Source: an uncultured Sutterella sp.
GTDB lineage: Bacteria; Pseudomonadota; Gammaproteobacteria; Burkholderiales; Burkholderiaceae_F
NCBI GenBank assembly: GCA_900552545.1
Contig: USAL01000076.1
Location: 1 to 8,408, forward strand
DNA length: 8,408 bases
Direction: 5' to 3'
A program made the position numbers and the translations under genes. How positions within the stretch are numbered: the stretch's first letter is position 1; each line of letters starts with the position of its first letter. Positions 6,051 through 8,408 of the stretch are shown one piece after another. The notes under the pieces were generated by a model that worked only from the letters and a program-made list of their open reading frames with translations, made no database searches and had not been told where the DNA came from.

Positions 6051-6059
6051 GAAAAAAAA

Positions 6060-7346
6060 TCAAGCGGACTTCTTGCCGAACATCTCAACGAGCTGGTCGA
6101 CCGGAACCTTCGCCTGATCGGCAAAGACCTGGGCGCCTGCGGCGTCGCGCAGCTGCTTGACGCTCACCATGCCCTCGTTGACTTCGCTTTCGCCCGCAAT
6201 CACCGCCCACTGGGCAAGCGACTGGTCGGCGCGGCGCATCATCGACTTGAAGCTCGTCGAGCCCGCATGCACGATCACGCGCAGACCCGCATCACGCAGC
6301 TTCTCGCCGATCGTGCGCGCCACGAGCTCGGTATGTCCGCCCTGATGCGCAATATAAATGTCGCAGTCGGAAACAACAACCTCGCCCGAGGTTTCGCGCA
6401 TGAGCTCGATCACGCGCTCGGCGCCCATGGCAAAGCCGACGGCGGGCGTGGGCTTGCCGCCCAACATCTCGATCAGGGGGTCGTAGCGGCCGCCGCCGCA
6501 GATCGTGCCCTGGCTGCCGAGACGGTCGGTGATCCACTCGAAAACCGTGTGATTGTAATAGTCAAGGCCGCGGACAAGACGCGGATTGATGCTGTAGTTG
6601 ATGCCAAGCGCCTGCACGCCCGCTTCAAGCTTTCCGAGGAACGCGCGGCTTTCTTCGCCCAGGAAGTCAAGAAGCTTCGGGGCGGCGTTCACCAAATCCT
6701 GCATCTCGGGGTTCTTCGTGTCGAGAATGCGAAGCGGATTCGTGTAGAGACGGCGCTTGGCGTCTTCGTCGAGCACGTCCTTATTGGCCTCAAAGTAGGC
6801 GATGAGCGCCTCGCGGTGCTTGGTGCGCTCTTCGGCCGCGCCGAGGCTGTTGAGCTCAAGGTGCGCTTCGATCCCAAGGCGCTTCCACAAGCGGGCGAGC
6901 ATCGAGAGCATCTCGATGTCGATGTCCGGACCCGCAAAGCCCAGGGCCTCGCAGCCGAACTGATAGAACTGGCGGTAGCGGCCGCGCTGCGGGCGCTCGT
7001 GACGGAACATCGGGCCAAAGTACCACAGACGCTGCGGCGAGCCGTAGGTGAGGTTGTGCTCGATTGCGGCGCGCACGACGGCCGAGGTGTTCTCGGGACG
7101 CAGCGTGAGCTGCTCGCCGTTCATGCTGTCGGTAAAGGAGTACATCTCCTTTTCAACGATGTCGGTCACCTCGCCGATGCCGCGGCAGAAAAGCTGCGTG
7201 GCCTCAAGAATCGGCGTTCTGATCTGGCGGTAGCCGTAGGAGGCCGCGGTCTCGCGGGCGGCCGTCTCAAACTTCTCCCAGATCGGGGCATCGGCAGGAA
7301 GCATGTCGTTCATGCCCTTGATGCCAGCAATTTTGACTTTAGCCAT
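6060..7346 (-). CDS. hisS: Histidyl-tRNA synthetase
   Basis: HisRS is the class II synthetase that charges tRNA-His. The 428-residue protein carries class II motif 2 (FRHERPQRGRYRQF, 114-127), the histidine-specific signatures LVRGLDYY (258-264 region) and GTICGGGRYDPL (280-291), motif 3 (GFAMGAERV, 304-312), and a C-terminal anticodon-binding domain (about 325-428). The N terminus has the typical GIKGMNDMLP stretch. Length is close to E. coli (424). The ATG at 7346 is the earliest possible start, because an in-frame TGA lies three codons upstream. AAGGA is 13 bases before the ATG, farther than usual, so initiation may be modest. The gene is 130 bases downstream of ispG and 117 bases before yfgM, and ends with TGA. 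No key catalytic motif is missing. Confidence 0.98.
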   Translation of the reverse strand: MAKVKIAGIKGMNDMLPADAPIWEKFETAARETAASYGYRQIRTPILEATQLFCRGIGEVTDIVEKEMYSFTDSMNGEQLTLRPENTSAVVRAAIEHNLTYGSPQRLWYFGPMFRHERPQRGRYRQFYQFGCEALGFAGPDIDIEMLSMLARLWKRLGIEAHLELNSLGAAEERTKHREALIAYFEANKDVLDEDAKRRLYTNPLRILDTKNPEMQDLVNAAPKLLDFLGEESRAFLGKLEAGVQALGINYSINPRLVRGLDYYNHTVFEWITDRLGSQGTICGGGRYDPLIEMLGGKPTPAVGFAMGAERVIELMRETSGEVVVSDCDIYIAHQGGHTELVARTIGEKLRDAGLRVIVHAGSTSFKSMMRRADQSLAQWAVIAGESEVNEGMVSVKQLRDAAGAQVFADQAKVPVDQLVEMFGKKSA

Positions 7347-7370
7347 GGTGTGTCAATGTCCTTGTTGACG

Positions 7371-7399
7371 AATTGTCAATTGTCGTTTGCGTCGTTTGC
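7371..7399. repeat. Two short tandem repeats upstream of hisS
   Basis: On the plus strand AATTGTC occurs twice head to tail (7371-7384), overlapping GTCGTTTGC twice head to tail (7382-7399). The same spacer holds an imperfect hairpin (GATGCC with GGCATC, 7407-7439) without a T-run. On the minus strand this places TTGACA-like sequence before hisS, but there is no -10 hexamer at the proper distance. I infer no definite function. Confidence 0.45.
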
Positions 7400-7476
7400 C
7401 GCACCCGATGCCGCTTGTCGTTGACAGCGTCCGGGCATCAAAAGGCACGACAAAATATTCTTTGCTGCGGCTCTCT

Positions 7477-8408
7477 TTATGCCTTGTCCTTGGCGCTCCA
7501 ACGGCGCATCACATAGGCTTCGACGAGCGCGGCGAAATCCTCGGCCATCGTCTCGCCCTTGAGCGAGGCGATCTTCACGCCGTCGGCAAAAACGGGCGCA
7601 ACCGGGCTTTCGCCCCGGCCTGGGAGGCTGATGCCGATGTCGGCGCTCGCGCTCTCGCCCGGACCGTTGACGACACAGCCCATCACTGCCACGCGCATGC
7701 CCGCCGCCCCGGGCGCCGTCACGCGCCATTCGGGCATTTTCTCACGCAAAAACTGCTGCGTGGCAAGCGCAAGGTGCTGAAAGCGGTCGCTTGAGGTTCG
7801 TCCGCACCCCGGGCAGGAAATCACAAGGGGCGAAAAATTGCGCAGACCCATGCTCTGCAAAAGCTCCTGCGCGACGATCACCTCTTCAACGCGGGGCTTT
7901 CCGGGCGCAGGCGTAATCGAAATGCGGATCGTGTCGCCGATGCCTTCGGAAAGAAGGACGGCCAATGCAGCGCTGCTTGCCACCACGCCCTTGGTGCCGA
8001 GGCCGGCGTCCGTCTACCCCAGATGCAAGGCCCAGGAGCCGCGTGCGGCAAGCTTGCGGTTGACGGCAATGAGGTCGGCGACGTCGCTTACCTTGGTCGA
8101 AAGGACGATGCGATCGCTTGCAAGTCCCAGCTTTTCGGCAAGCTCGGCGCTTTGCGCCGCGCTTTCAACCATCGCGTCAAGCCAGACGTCGTGCACGTCG
8201 CGGGGCTTAGCGAGCTCGCGGTTGGCGTCCATCATACGGCTCAGGAGTTCCTTATCAAGGCTGCCGCCATTGACGCCGATACGGATGGGCACGCCCTTCT
8301 GGTTGCAGGCAGCGGCCACAGCCTTGACGCGGTCGTCGTCGCCGATGTTGCCGGGGTTGATGCGAATTTTATCGGCACCGGCATCCAGCGCGGCCAGTGC
8401 GGCGCGGT
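7477..8408 (-). pseudogene. ispG: IspG (GcpE), HMBPP synthase; partial, interrupted by an in-frame TAG
   Basis: IspG is the [4Fe-4S] enzyme of the MEP pathway that converts methylerythritol cyclodiphosphate to HMBPP. The start lies beyond the right edge. About 308 residues are visible, beginning in the barrel with DKIRINPGNIG and PIRIGVNGGSLDK. After ALHLG the frame meets TAG (8014-8016) and continues in the same frame with TDAGLGTKG, LLSEGIGDT, SCPGCGR and GCVVNGPGES to TAA at 7477. Family members read LHLG-(I/L)-TEAG here, so the TAG replaces one Leu/Ile codon; TTG to TAG is a single change. The cluster cysteines (CPGC and GCVVNGPGE) all lie after the stop, so a terminated product would be inactive. 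No indel is involved. A GTG at 7986 could restart but has no well-spaced Shine-Dalgarno. Either the allele is broken or suppressed, or the base is a sequencing error. Confidence 0.9.

Noticed and set aside
6267..7424. Long plus-strand open frame (385 codons) antisense to hisS
   Set aside because: It lies almost entirely opposite hisS, has no family resemblance, and is explained by codon bias of the hisS strand.
8014..8016. Stop-codon recoding (for example pyrrolysine or a TAG-reassigned code) as the reason for the ispG TAG
   Set aside because: bamB and der terminate with TAG in this window at the expected protein ends, and the expected residue is a plain aliphatic one.

Overview
The window looks like chromosomal DNA from a GC-rich betaproteobacterium, probably of the Burkholderiales. 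The evidence is the gene order ispG-hisS-yfgM-bamB-der-hfq-hflX-hflK, all on the minus strand, together with the sequence character of Hfq, IspG and Der. A Sutterellaceae-like origin is possible, but I cannot fix a genus from the sequence alone.

Reading in the direction of transcription (right to left), the window opens inside ispG (MEP isoprenoid pathway), whose reading frame is broken by an in-frame TAG at 8014-8016. Next come hisS (histidyl-tRNA synthetase), yfgM (membrane-anchored TPR protein linked to the SecYEG translocon) and bamB (outer-membrane assembly lipoprotein). A strong intrinsic terminator at 3970-4022 follows bamB. After it come der (ribosome-assembly GTPase), a 339-base spacer that serves as the hfq leader, hfq (RNA chaperone), hflX (ribosome-splitting GTPase, only three bases behind hfq) and the first 176 codons of hflK (membrane partner of the FtsH protease).

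The genes are housekeeping genes in a conserved order: precursor and tRNA charging functions, envelope biogenesis, ribosome maturation and rescue, then RNA and protein quality control. I see no insertion sequence, prophage, tRNA, rRNA or CRISPR array, and no obviously novel multi-gene system.

The points of interest lie in the details. They are the amber codon in an essential gene, A-R-N triplet tracts in the hfq leader that resemble Hfq distal-face binding sites, an upstream reading frame whose start sits in a perfect hairpin loop, a terminator directly in front of der, and a long Arg/Asp/Glu-rich low-complexity extension in HflK. The hflX-hflK spacer is also built of 10-11 bp repeats.
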